DNA from: Casuarius casuarius
Taxonomy: Eukaryota > Chordata > Aves > Casuariiformes > Casuariidae
Assembly (NCBI GenBank): GCA_003342895.1
Contig: PTFA01000029.1
Coordinates: forward strand, 62,001-126,000
Direction: 5' to 3'
DNA length: 64,000 nucleotides
The stretch's first letter is position 1. Each line of letters begins with the position of its first letter. The position numbers and the translations under genes were made by a program. Positions 1-40,729 of the stretch are shown here, piece by piece. The notes beneath the pieces are model-generated. The model saw nothing but the letters and a program-made list of their open reading frames with translations. It ran no database searches and was not told the DNA's origin.

Positions 1-28561
<28,561 letters not shown>

Positions 28562-29490
28562 CTGAACACAAAAAAAAGGACACATAACTTTATTACGTGT
28601 AGAAATACACCAGTGTATAGCTGCAGTTCCCAAATTTCCCTGAGCCATGGGACCTGGTGCTGCCTCTTGCAGATGCGTTCACATGTTAAATTTCCTGTGG
28701 CGACCAGCAGTCGTGAAGATTTGCTGCCCATGTGCCACGGGCGGGAGCCACGGCTCGAGAGCAGCAGAAATACTCCCACAGCAAAGTGGGACTGGGGATC
28801 TGCGGGAAGGACTGCTTCCGAAAGGAAGTATGCAGTCGAATCTGATGGCTGAAAAGCAGAAGTATAGTTAAAAAAAAAAAAAAAGACTTTCTCTTCCAGA
28901 ACGTTTCCTGACCACCAGGAATTCATGGTGCGAGAAGCACAGCTCGTACTGTCCCCAGCCTCAAAGAGCTGGGCCAGCGCAGAGAAAGGCGACATACCCC
29001 GGCCCTGGTAACCTCTCGTGGTGTGCTCCGGGAGGGGAACAGCCTCCCTACTGCTCACCCCACTTCCACGTGGATGAGCTGGGAGCCCGCAAATCTTCCT
29101 CCCTCACCTCACGGGCAGAAAAATCACTGCTGCCACAGGGCAGGGAGCACAAGCTGCAGCTCCCACCGGGGGACTTGGGGATACGCTGCCCCTCTTTCTC
29201 CTCCAGCAGGGAGAGGAACTGGCAGCGCTAACCTGCAAGGGCAGCAGCAGCAGCAGCAGGCAGCGCTTATCGGGCACCCTCCCAGCCACACCTGCCTGGT
29301 GTTGCGGCTGCACACTGGCAGCATATCACATACTCTCTGCCTCTCCTCCTCCTCTCGCAGGATCTCGTTCTCCCCTCCTCTCTCTCTCCCTGAAGGGAAA
29401 AAAAAAATAAGTAGCACAAATCAGCCTCTCTCCTTCCCCTCACCCAATCCATCTCCCGAGATCAAAGTTGCATTGGAGAGAATGAGATCT
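28562..29490 (-). other. CEP170B: Presumed first intron or 5' leader region of CEP170B
   Basis: The stretch lies between the acceptor at 28562 and the CpG island. On the minus strand a plausible donor (GTGAG|GTGAGG) occurs near 29106 and another (CGCAG|GTGGGG) near 29849; either could close a non-coding first exon. A short GCA trinucleotide run (about 29241-29258) is present. The first exon cannot be fixed from sequence alone. Confidence 0.45.
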
Positions 29491-30570
29491 GCGTTTTTAT
29501 CCGTGCTACACAGATATGTCCCCAGCATCGCTCCCGCTCCCCTGCGCGGCCGGAGGCCTGCGGACGGCGGCGGGGAGAAGGCGCAGGTGACACCAGCGGG
29601 AAGCGGCAGAACTAACGACCTCCACGGCAAAAAAGATGGGGGGGGGGGGGCACGAAAAAAGACCATTTAACATGGACACCCCGACACCCTCTGCGTCACT
29701 GCTCGGGGGCCTCGCGGACCTCCCGGACGAGCACCCCCGCGCCCGCTCTGCGGTGCCCGAACGGCTGCGCAGGAGGCGCCGCGACGCCGCCCACCGCGGG
29801 AGCCCTCTGGCCCCGCAGCCCCGCGGGCTGACGCGGTCTCACCCCCACCTGCGCGCCCCGGGGCCGAGACAGCGCCCCGCCGCCGCCGCCGCCGAACAAA
29901 GCGCCCCGCCGGCGGCGCCAGGCCCGGCCGCGCCCCCAGGTGCGCAGGGGCCCCGGCGCGGCGGGGAGGCCGGCGGCGGGCGACCGCGCCCGCGGAGGGG
30001 GGGTGGAAGGGGAGGCGATGGAAAGGCAGCGGAGCCCGCAACGCCGGAGCCGCCGCGGAGGACACCCAGCCCCGCCGCACGCCGCTTTTGTTCCGCACCG
30101 GCGGCGGCCGCTGCCGCAGGCCCCGCCGTGGAGCCGCGGGCNNNNNNNNNNNNNNNNNNNNNNNNNNNNNNNNNNNNNNNNNNNNNNNNNNNNNNNNNNN
30201 NNNNNNNNNNNNNNNNNNNNNNNNNNNNNNNNNNNNNNNNNNNNNNNNNNNNNNNNNNNNNNNNNNNNNNNNNNNNNNNNNNNNNNNNNNNNNNNNNNNN
30301 NNNNNNNNNNNNNNNNNNNNNNNNNNNNNNNNNNNNNNNNNNNNNNNNNNNNNNNNNNNNNNNNNNNNNNNNNNNNNNNNNNNNNNNNNNNNNNNNNNNN
30401 NNNNNNNNNNNNNNNNNNNNNNNNNNNNNNNNNNNNNNNNNNNNNNNNNNNNNNNNNNNNNNNNNNNNNNNNNNNGCCCCGCTGCCCGGGGGGCTCCAGC
30501 GGGCCACAGCAGCGGGCTGGGCGGCGTTTTTCTTCCGAAAACCTTGGCCAGCCCCAGCCCCTCTCGTCTG
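29490..30570. promoter_or_regulatory. CpG island, likely CEP170B promoter, with an assembly gap inside
   Basis: From about 29.5 kb GC content and CpG density rise sharply (many CCGCCGCC, GCGCGC and CGGCGGCGG strings), unlike the AT-richer flanks. The position, about 1-2 kb upstream of the first coding exon of a minus-strand gene whose 5' UTR is spliced, fits a TATA-less housekeeping promoter with a non-coding exon 1. A 13-G run at 29638-29650 may form a G-quadruplex. Long open frames across the island are composition artefacts. Divergent transcription to the right is possible but not shown. Confidence 0.8.
30142..30475. other. Assembly gap (334 N)
   Basis: An unbroken run of N lies inside the most GC-rich part of the CpG island. 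GC-rich promoter segments often drop out of avian assemblies, so the transcription start or part of exon 1 may be hidden here. Its true length is unknown. Confidence 0.99.
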
Positions 30571-31130
30571 AAACGCTCGGCCACCTCCCGGCCTCCTCTC
30601 CTGCAAACCTCGGGCAGGTCCCGGCCTTTCTTTCCAAAGCCTTGGGTGCCCCCTGAATTTTTCCCCCGAAAAGCTTGGGACCCCCCCAGCCCTTCTCTTC
30701 CGGAAAGCTTAGGCAAGTCCCTGACCTCCTCTGAAAGCCTCGAGCACGTCCCAGCCCTTCTGTTCGGAGAGCCTCGGGTACCCCCAGCCCTTCTCCTCCA
30801 AAAACCTTGGGCTTATCACAGGCCTTCTCTTCTGAAAGCCTCGGATACCCTCAGCCCATCTCTTCTGAAAACCTTTGGTATGGCCCAGCCCTTTTTTCTT
30901 CTAAAAACCTCGTGCATGTTCCACACCTTTTCTCCTGAAAACCTCAGGCATGACCCAGCCCTTCTCGCCCCCAAACCTTGGGCATGCTCCAGGTCTTTAC
31001 TCCTGAAAGCTTGGGGCATCTCCCTGACCTTCTCTTCTGAAAACCTCGGGTACCCCCAGCCCATCTCTTCTGCAAACCTCCAGTATGTCCCAGCCCTTCT
31101 CTCCCCAAAACCCTGTGTACCACCCAGCCC
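30529..31130. repeat. GC-rich minisatellite, about 18 units of 31-36 bp
   Basis: Imperfect tandem units follow the pattern TCTYYTGAAAACCTCGGG then a short variable part then CCCAGCCCT. Measuring from one core CCT/GCT to the next gives steps of 33, 33, 32, 33, 34, 31, 34, 33, 34, 33, 36, 34, 34, 33, 35, 33 and 35, a mean of 33.5 bp over 18 units. It abuts the CpG island and may extend into the gap. One plus-strand frame stays open throughout and minus-strand frames are open over large parts, giving repeats such as KVFRRDGLRVSEAFRREGL, but no start, splice or domain evidence supports coding. Confidence 0.93.
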
Positions 31131-31318
31131 ACAACAACCTGGATTCCAGCATGTGGCATCTGCACATGTCGCTCATGCTACATACAGGATGGTCCTGGCC
31201 ACCCAAGAGTCCTGTCACCCTCGCATCTAAATGGCAGATGTGACTCCATGGTATGCGGAGCCAAATCAGATTTCTGGATAGTTGTCTTTTCTACTGCTAA
31301 TGAATACAAATAAATCAT

Positions 31319-31460
31319 GTACTTATATAGCATCTTTCATCTTGAGTTCTCAAAGGGTTCATTGAACATTAATTAAGCCTTGCAACACCTCTCTGACACA
31401 AATGTGGTTATTCCCTACATGACAAGGCTAAACGGGCAAGTCTGAGGTCATAGGCAGGGA
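31319..31460 (+). mobile_element. MIR-like SINE remnant
   Basis: TATATAGCATCTTTCATCTT, then GAGTTCTCAAAGGGTTCATT and AACATTAATTAAGCCT, followed by a decayed version of the block that usually reads as fully bracketed CCCCATTTTACAGATG with AGGTCACACAG, resembles the long MIR-type SINE common in turtles, crocodilians and birds. The right part (GGTTATTCCCTACATGACAA and GGGCAAGTCTGAGGTCATAG) is more diverged. It lies 5' of the CEP170B promoter. Confidence 0.6.
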
Positions 31461-34160
31461 GTTGCTACCTCCACTAATCACTGGAGTCCCATCACCAGCG
31501 TTGCCTCTCTGATCCTCCTCCTGAATTAGAGGAGCAGATTGAAATTATTCTCAGCATGCATTCCTCAGGTCCCTGTGCAGGAAAGTGTCTACAAGGGATT
31601 GTCAAGACTGAATTAATCTCAAGGATTTGAGAATGGAATAAGAGCCTGGAACAGGTCCTGTAAAAGCACATGCCATTTTATGGATTTTCTTTTTCTATTG
31701 CAGGTAACTGAAAGATCACTGAGACAAGTCTGAAGAGCAGTAACCTTAGTTTGTTTGTTTTGTTCCATTTGAAGGAAAACTGAGTATCATGATAATGGAT
31801 CCAGCTATTCGCTGGTGCAAGAGATGTTTCCAAAGTGCTAGGTGCCCACAGCTCCAACAGAAGTCAGTGGAACTGGAAACAGTAACAGCTACATACTGGC
31901 TCAGCTAGCCCCTGTCTTCTCTCTGACACTGGCTGGTAGGGGCTGCCAAGAAAAGAAATAAAAAGGAGGCTCTTTCATAGTGACGTGTCCCTGGTCTTGT
32001 CTTTCAGCCAGAAGAGACATCTTTGCATTTGTATGCTGTGCACCTATTTTAGAATATCATTTCTTAGTCACCTACAGGAGCTCCCCTAGATGTCCTTGAT
32101 GTCCTTGATAGTGTCTTTTAGAATTTTGGCTCAGGATATAACCAAGTATTTGCCATAACAATGCCTGATTAGAGGGAAACTGTAGGTCAGGTACACCTCT
32201 GACTGCGAACAGTCCTACAGCAGTGTAACTCCGAGGAGTTAATCCTGACTTGCACCTCAGAATGAAGCTAATGTCATCATGGCCCAGAAAGAAGGGTCCT
32301 CTGGACGGAGCAGTGGGAAAGGTCACCCACTGCAAGGCTCAAGAACCAGGGAGGGAGAAATGAGCTTCATCAGGACTGGGTGGGGGGGTAGGGAAAATAG
32401 GACTTCTCCATTTCCCTCCTCTTTCTGGAGGGAGCAGTAGAACTTCATTATTGTTTAAGTACTGGTATTATTGCTTTCTTTAATCAACATCTGAGTTCTT
32501 CTCTGGCAAATACATCATGCCCCAGGGCAATTTCAAGGTGTGATTATCTTCAAAGGCTTAAAAGCTGGCTGAGACTGCAGCATTTGTGTTCTACTGAAGT
32601 GTTCTTGCAATCTCCTCCTCCGAGCTGAGCACCACACCTCTGCTGCACTCTGCCTCCCTCAGATGCCAGGCAGGAGGACCGGGGAACAATGGTCATTTCT
32701 GGGGCATTTTAAAGGCGCTTGCATCAAGCACTGGTATAATGTAATAGAAATCCTTTATAAATAAAAATAGACTTCCACTATATTTTCCAGTTTGTCCTGT
32801 AGTTGAGTCATGTTCTTATTATTGATTTAACTGATGTGCAGTTTAAGTTATTATAGGTATTATTTACCTCTCTCTGAACTACATCTATTTACTGGAGAGG
32901 CTGCTCTGTTAGCCTATCTCTAGAATGGCTCTATACTGCTATAAGGAAGTAGGATAATTTACTTCTTTATACAAGCCTGCCATCTAGGCAAATCTTTGTT
33001 ATAAGTTACTATAAAAAAGTTAGTGTTTGCTTTAGTCTCTCTTTAAGCCTGGTTTTACTATTTCATCTATACATGTGTGTTTATCTGAGCAGTCAGTACT
33101 TTACTATTTATAGAGAAGAAAAATAGTCCCTGTTCATGCCATGTATCTTCTGACCTGAGTGAAAACAGTTTAGGCCAAAACACTAGGCCTGGCTCAATGC
33201 TGCATTGCAGCCTCTTTATTTTATCCCAGTGATCTAAAGGGAATAAGAAAGCTAATAGTTGGAGTCTGTGGGAGTAAGAAGCTGTTGCACTGCTGTACTT
33301 TGATTTTTTTCTCTCTATTGGAACAAGTCCTTTTGACAGCCAAAGCTACTCTAATTTATACCAAGGGCTAACCAGATACTCAACCGCCTTTGAGATTATG
33401 ATACTATAGAAGTGCCTTAAAACCACGTCTGGTTTCCCCAGTGTGACAGATGAGCAGTGACACAGCTGAGGAAAGATGTGTTTGGAGACGAGATCGAAAA
33501 TAAGAATATAACTGACTTGAGAGGGGAGTTTCAAGGAGAAAGGAATGACACAGAAGAGAGACCATGGAGAGGAGAAAATATGGAGGAGACATCCAGAGTC
33601 AGGTTAAGTGGTGGCAGGCATTCAGGGTACTTGAGCAGATACACAGGGGAAGGACTGGGGTAAGTTGCAAATTGAACACAAAATCAAGCAGCTCTCATTC
33701 AAGTATACTGGCTGTTTTACAGTTCTTTGCTCAGCAGTATTATCATGCTTTTAGCCTTGTTCTCTAAGGATAGGGAATAGTACCTACATCCCAACAAGTA
33801 AACTGCTCCTGTTCTTCAGTTCTTGTAGCAAAGAGCATCATTAGTCCACAGTCTAGCCCACCTCCAGTTTCGTTTGGGTGATGTGGGCTGACTCAGGGTG
33901 CATGCTCCAAGGATGCGCCTCCATGCAATGCCGCAGCGGCCAAGTACACAGGGAGGATGGAAGGCCATGGAAAAGACCTTGAGGAGTTGCATGCAGCAGC
34001 AGCAGCAAAATGTGGCTCGTGCTAATTTGGTGACAGCAGGTGCTTGTCATGCAAATCTCTCTGCATTCATCTGCAGCACCATCACCTGCAGCTACGAGGG
34101 ACTTGCCCAAGGCTGTAGTAGCTGGAAGGCCCATGTGGCAGCAGGTTCATTGCACTGCAC
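31461..34160. other. Intergenic, no gene seen
   Basis: The segment is AT-rich with no open frame resembling a known protein and no convincing exon. A short stretch at 32220-32256 (GCAGTGTAACTCC, GAGTTAATCCTGACTTGCACC) resembles palindromic sauropsid DNA-element relics, with low confidence. Confidence 0.6.
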
Positions 34161-34350
34161 TTTGCACAGATGCAGAGCAAGGACAAGTCCCTGTCCCAAA
34201 GCACTTATATTCTTGGTTAACAAGAAGGCTGAATGTGAGATTAAAAGGTACAAGCAGAAGTATAACAGCGGGTCACAGGCATGTAGGAAAGCCACATTTC
34301 CGTATCCTGATCTGTTGAATTCAAGTCATCTGCTCTACCAAAATACCCTT
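34161..34350 (+). mobile_element. Possible MIR-like SINE, second subtype
   Basis: ACAAGTCCCTGTCCCAAAGC with ACTTATATTC, then a GCGGGTCACAGGCATG segment and CATCTGCTCTACCA near the end, follow the order of a sauropsid MIR-type element (AGTCCCTGCCCCAAAGAGCT; GGTCACACAG; GTGCTCTACCACTAGACCA). It is diverged and the boundaries are approximate. Confidence 0.4.
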
Positions 34351-37300
34351 TGTCTGAGGTTGTGAACACGTAGCTATCATGGGTTGGAGCAGAACCACTT
34401 TCAATCCTTGCTTCATAACAGGGATCCAAGCATCACCAGAAGAGCCGAACTAAATCAGGCTCTTTCTGTCAGCCTGCGATGTAAGGAGCTTTTGGACAGA
34501 GTCCCCCAACATGGAGCATCTTGCTGCAGAAGAGGTTTCTGTTCCAGACAGCATAGCCTGACCCAGATATCCCAATCAGTGCCCTCCCCTCCGAATGGCA
34601 GCTTTCCCTGGGCATGAGCTAAGAAAAAGGAATAATTTGTGTTGCTGCTTAGATATTCATAGGATGGCTATCTTATAAGTAAAGGAGATGTGCAGGATTG
34701 CTGCCAGACTAACCCACCACAGGCTGGCTGAAATAGGCAGCTGTATGCAGCTGCATGCACGTGCATAGTTTGTGAATTCCTGATTGGTTTGAATCAGAGG
34801 TGCTACAGAAGTAGTCCTCAGGCCCTATTCCCCAAGATTATTTCATTTGCTCTTCACTAACTTTGAGACACATCAGGAAAGATTCATGAGTAAGTCATGC
34901 AGGCTTTCTCAGCCCCCTTTTTCACTCGGATGAATTTTGCTCCCCAGTGGAATTTTTCTTTTGCAGAAAGCAAAAACTGTAGCAAGACCCTGCTGCAGGA
35001 AGCTATGTATGCGCCTGATCTCTGCCTGCAGCATTCGCACGTCAGATCAGGATTTCTGTGCTGGTTGCTAACGCAAGCAGCAGAGATCTGGGGACTTTTA
35101 CAAGAAGACACTGAAGGTCTGAACCTCTGTCCTTTATCCAGCTAAAAGCTCTAGCGTCTGCCAAGTGAAAGCACAGGATTCAGCCCTTTTCCCACATAGT
35201 CCAAGACCGCAGCTTTTCATCACTGATTCTGGGTACCAGCATGGGCTGGATCATCATAAAATGCAAATCATCCACCTTCCAAAAAAACACAGCTTTTTAA
35301 GTGCCTTTTTGAAAATCTTTCCCTTGATTTTTTTGTTTCTTGTTGGTAAGCTTATTTTTAAGTTCCAGATATTTGTCAGTGTATGGAGGTTTATTCTTCT
35401 TTTAGTTATGCTGGTGTAACGACAGTGCTGAATGCTGATTTGTACCAGCAAGAGCAAAGCAAATCTGCTCCTCCTTTCTGTCAGAGCATCAATCTTTAGC
35501 TCTGCCAAATATATCAGTTGTGCTGTTTGCCAGCATTCCCATCAGTACAGCCAGGAACAGGCCCCAATCCTGCCTAGTCAACTGAAAAACAAAAAGACCA
35601 TTCATGTGCACAGTTATTCACTTGCATACATGCTTGCTGAGCCGCAGTCTATCTGGGATAGGCCTCTATAATTTGGACGGTTCTAAAAGATGGATTTCCA
35701 GAACACTAGTATTTTCAGCTCATTTATTAAAAATCTACAGAGCCAGATTCTTAGCTGCAGCATAGTATGTATGGCTCAAAATGGCTTCACTTTGCCTTCC
35801 CTGCTTTATACCAGCTGGAGAGTTTTTCCTGTATTTTTTTCACTTTACAACATAGTCCCATGTACCAATATGACGTTTAATTTTAGTGCTGTGGAATTTA
35901 CTAAAATAAAACCCTATATACATTAGCAGGTTTGGTGGTTTTTTTCCAGAATATGCATTATGGCCTTCTCTCATCATCCTTTTTTTCCCCTGCTATGCTA
36001 CAAAAAATTTTATTATGTAGATTAAATCGTAAGAGCTATTTTTAATTTATGACTCTCATAACTCTGAGGAGTGGTAGAAAGAAACATAAATGCAATATAA
36101 GAGAGTTGCTGATATAGTGTGAACATTGTCATAATGTCTCATCTAGGATTTTTGTGGTATAAAACTTTGCTGAAAGAATTAAAAACATATGCTTAAGTGA
36201 TTTCATATTTAGCATTTTTAATTAGTAGAAGCTCAACAATGATGATATCGTGCTGTCTGATGAAATGAGGTCAGATGATATACGGCAATATGATGTGGCA
36301 TCTTAAATAGGAATCACCTTACGGCAAGTCGGAGCTATTCCAATATCACATGTTAAGAAATCACTTCTCAGGGAAAGTTGATTGGTTTCATAACAGAAGC
36401 AGCAGGGTTTTAAGGGCTCCTGTGTGGAGGAATGGGAACAATGGGCAGCTTGAGATCATCTCTATTTCTGTTTCTTTTTTCCCCTCTTATCTATTGTATG
36501 TGCATATTTCTTACGAGAAAGGTTGCAAGCGTACTCGAGCAGAAAAATGATCTCACATGGCCTGAAGAATTCAATGCAACATGCATGGCCAGAGGGCTGT
36601 ACTTTGCCTTCCAAACAGTGAGCAAATTCCTTCTCCCATTCCTCTGCGGTTGTTCTTATAATGGCAAGGCAAGAATATTTGCTTGAATACCACAGATGCA
36701 AGATTTCCTTAGGCAGTGTTACTCCAGTAACCACCTCTGCTTTTCTTTGCCTTCCTTTTCTCCCCATACTCCACTCACCTTGCACATCTTCAGATCCAGC
36801 CCGCTGCTGACTTTGGCAGTCCTTTTGCTGCAGAGTCTGTTCCACACAGCTGATCCTGCACTACAGTATCCCAAAGGATTTGCTTGTTCAGAAGATGCTT
36901 TATAGAACTTCTTTGATTGGATAAATTGCAGGCTTTCTAGGAAAATCTGCTTGGTATTTAGTTCATTGAGATTATTTGATTGATATTTATGAAGGGAAAG
37001 AAAAGGCTGCTAATCCTGATTCAGATTTAAACCTTAGTTTAAGCTAAAGAGAACTCAGATGGTATTTATCAATGACATTCAACAGGGATGAGGAGCTCAC
37101 TGATTAGTGAAGTGCACAGTTCCTTGTCTGAGAGACTAATTAAGCCAAGATTTAGAGACTAGGCAACAGGTGAATGAGAACTAATGAAAAAAAAGAGGGT
37201 GTTCTTGTATAGTTTTCATCAAATTAATGTTTTTTACAGGAAATTCAAGGTTGTTGAACTTTCTTTACCAGCCTAATATGGCCCTAAATAAGGCAAATAA

Positions 37301-40300
37301 AGAAGGGATATTTAGGTCATAACAGCTGGTTGCATCTCTAGAGGAATCACTACTGTTATTTCCATAGCCAAAAGTGTTTGCTGTGCTGACCAATACTAGT
37401 TCATACTATTCTACTTAATAAAAATGTCAGTTCTGCCTAAAACTGTCTTCTGGGTTTGTTGCATTCTATTGTGTTATAGTTTTTGCCTGTAAGATGGAAA
37501 GCTTTGATGAAATATTTAACAGATACATAGCAAAACTCACAATTCCCTTTAAATTGAAGTGTATGTTTACAGTAACACCCACTGCAGATGTGAAGACCTT
37601 ACAGCAAGAATAGGATCTTGGTTTGCTGGCCTGCAGGGAATAGTTTACCAAATCACTTGCAGAATCACCCATTTTCTGTCCAGCGTAAGTTAAAACCACA
37701 TTTCACTGTATTGATCTTCAGTTATGCTCTTCCTTTGCTAGAGACTGGTGGGGAAGAAGGTTATGAATATGGATGAAAAGGTGATCGCTGTCAGGACAAG
37801 CCAGCTTGCTTCTGTGGGGTCAATAGAAGGGGCAGCTTTAATTATTTATAGCATACAAGCTATCAGTTGGAGATTTATATGCTTGCCAGGCTTTTTAAAA
37901 GAACTCACCAGAGCAATATTTATTTCTTTGGGGGAAACAGTTGGATTAGCAGCACCTCAGGAGAATAAGAGTCATCAGAAAGAGACCAGCAGAGCAGTAT
38001 TTTCTAGGTGTAGCACTAGCAGATTATTACATGCAGTTTCTTAAAAGCTTCAGGATACTTTGGGATAATCTTCTTTAGTCAGCAGGCACGTGAACTCCCA
38101 TATATTCCACATTCATTAAATCATCTTAAAACCCTGCAAAACACAAATGTTAGCTAACTGCATACACATGCTACCACCTATTTCATGAGTAGGAGCTCCA
38201 TCCATCGCAGGTGAATGGAGAGATTCCTGCTGACACAAACTCTAAGGCAAACTAGGTGCAGGCAGTTGTATCATTGTGACACTTCTGAGCAAGTCTAGAT
38301 GACACAAGAATCCCAGGTCCAGGGTATTTTCACGCTGGTGAGACTAACTTCTGAACAGAAGTTGTGGGCAGGTGAGGTGGTTGAGATAATTTCCACATGA
38401 TCAGAGGCAAAAGGACTTTTGAACAAGAACTGAAAGGCTTCCACAGTGTTGGGTTATCTGCAGAGCACGAAGCAGGTGTGCGCTCTCTACACACACAGGC
38501 TGCCTTCTTTAAATTGTCCAGGAGAGTCTATGAATACCTCTCACCTCTGCTGAGTTTCGCTATGCTGCCACATTTTTGTAGTTGAATAAAATTCTGGGCT
38601 CTTTTGACACACATACATACAGCATGGGTGCACAGCGGTGGTGGGGAAACTACAGCACCATCTTACTGCCGTTGTTAATATCAGCTTCAGTGTTGGGGAA
38701 GATGTGCATTTTCTGCAGGAAAAGCTTTACCAGAAACAATGCTGAACTGATCACATCAGGCCACTGCAGGCCCATCACCATCTGAGTCACAATTTTGTCT
38801 TTGCCACTAGCTGCTATAGGCCAGACTTCCTCTCCTGGGACCCTGAAGAAACATCCTAGAGCTTTCTACCCACTCACCGTGAGTTGTCTTTAAATACAGA
38901 GACATTTATTAACACTGTATTTTGTCTTAATTTCTCATTCATTCTCAAGGCTTATTTTCCCCACTCTTTAACATTAGATATTTCTCAGGTACTCACATGC
39001 ATGTCAGCTCAAACAGATAACGGAGAACAGAGGAACCAACATAGCACAGATCTGCCATGGAGTGGTCGTTCAAAAAGTGTGCTTTGAGACTGGATGGTCA
39101 GGAAAAAAGCAGCATGAAAGAAAATGCATGACAGCAAGAAATAGGCTCAGGGACTGTCTTTTATTCCTTGTTTGTACTATGCATTAAGCTTGTCAGCATT
39201 CCTACAAAACAAATAATCATTCAACAAATGCTAACATATATATGACAAGGTTCAAAACCAAATCCCTTGGAGACCCTAGGTCCCTAGGTAAATTGAAGAA
39301 ACTTATTAGAATTTAACTATAAAGATGATAGAGTAGGGAGGGGGAAGAGTTAAGGCTGGTTATATGGTCTATAATTTCTTTCTTTGGTAATAGCTGAAAA
39401 GGAAAAAAAAGAAATTGAGTGATGTCTTTTACTCAAAAGATCATGTTTATAACAAGAGATCTCATTAACATAAGGAGAAAATGAGTAGGAAATTCTTCAG
39501 TGTGTGGTTTGACTGGTCCTATGATCTGTTGTTCAGCCATAAGCTGATTGCTCGGGACACGCTGGAACAAGGAGAGGAGCTGAGGTTAACTGCATTCTGC
39601 AGAGGGCTCACCGTGCCCTCGCACAGTGGATTCAGCAAACTTTATGCAAATGTCTTTTGCAAGTATTTGGAGAGAGGGAAAAAGCAATACAATACTGTCC
39701 TGGTGACACAAAAGGACTTTTGAAATTTCCAGTTAATACTTGAAAGCATTTTGTGGTCTGACTAGGGTATTGGCCAATTATTTGCCAGGTTTCTTTGTTT
39801 CATCCTGAAGGACAAAAAGTCACAGAGAAGTATGCTTTCCTTTATGCTTTCCTTCCCCTCCGGCCTTTGCAAACAGAAATGGGCACAATAGCTTTGAAAG
39901 ACATGATACTTCCTGCTTTAAAGCAACATTTCCTCCCACCCCCAATAGCTATCTTTTAAAATGTGTTTCTTGTTTTTCTTTAAAGAAAAGGGGGACAGAA
40001 CTGGTGGACGAGACTGCTTGTATTATTCCTGGTACGTTGCAGAGCCATGTGCACGTTGAAGAGGAGGAGAGGCACCGGATTAGTGGAGCCTGGGCACTCC
40101 CATCACATGAACCCTCTGAACAGCAGCAGCACAACCGCTTCCACACTGCCCCGGTCAAAACAAACGTTAAGAATAAGTCCAAGTGTGTGCAGGAGGAGAG
40201 AAGTCTCCATGATGTAATATAACCCGCCAGAATTGGTATCGGCACCTTCAGAGCTCTAATCACAAGCTCAGGGTCACAGAACATAGTCATTAACTGCGAT

Positions 40301-40729
40301 AGCAATGATGTCATTGATCATTTGACAATTGCTTCCTATGCAGTTTTATAATCCTGTGCCATTTCCATAAAACAGGTTCTGAGCTGTCTTATCACAGCTA
40401 AGCCATTTGGTTCCATCTCTGCAACACAGCTGGTTAATTTTTTACATTAGCAGCACTTACAATGTATGGCGCCTAGAAACCACCTCTTAAAAACATTGTA
40501 TGAGAAATGCCCTCCGTTGTAAAATAAATTTAAGAATGCCACTGGCTTACAAAAACTACTGTGCTGCCTTATAGACTAATTTAAAATTTGAACTGCAGCC
40601 ATTTTTAGCTTTAACCAAATCAATAAGACTGTACGCTGTATCAGTCATTGCCTGTTTCAATCTTTGAAGACATTTTGGCATCCAGTAACAATGATGCCAA
40701 CAGCCTGGGAGGCTGAGTTCATCCCTGAA
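34351..40729. other. Intergenic, no gene seen
   Basis: No exon, RNA gene or well-preserved transposon was recognised. The stretches at about 36.0-36.3 and 40.2-40.6 kb are AT-rich and complex rather than repetitive. They are reasonable candidates for conserved non-coding sequence, but that needs an alignment to decide. Confidence 0.55.

Noticed and set aside
29023..29670. 215-codon plus-strand frame at the edge of the CpG island with a poly-Gln run
   Set aside because: The Gln run is the GCA repeat and the rest is Pro/Ser-rich as GC-rich DNA gives in any frame. No homologue was recognised.
29636..31230. Very long open frames on both strands spanning the CpG island and gap
   Set aside because: They are open only because of the N run and high GC content, overlap in several frames, and contain no domain; the right part is simply the minisatellite read through.
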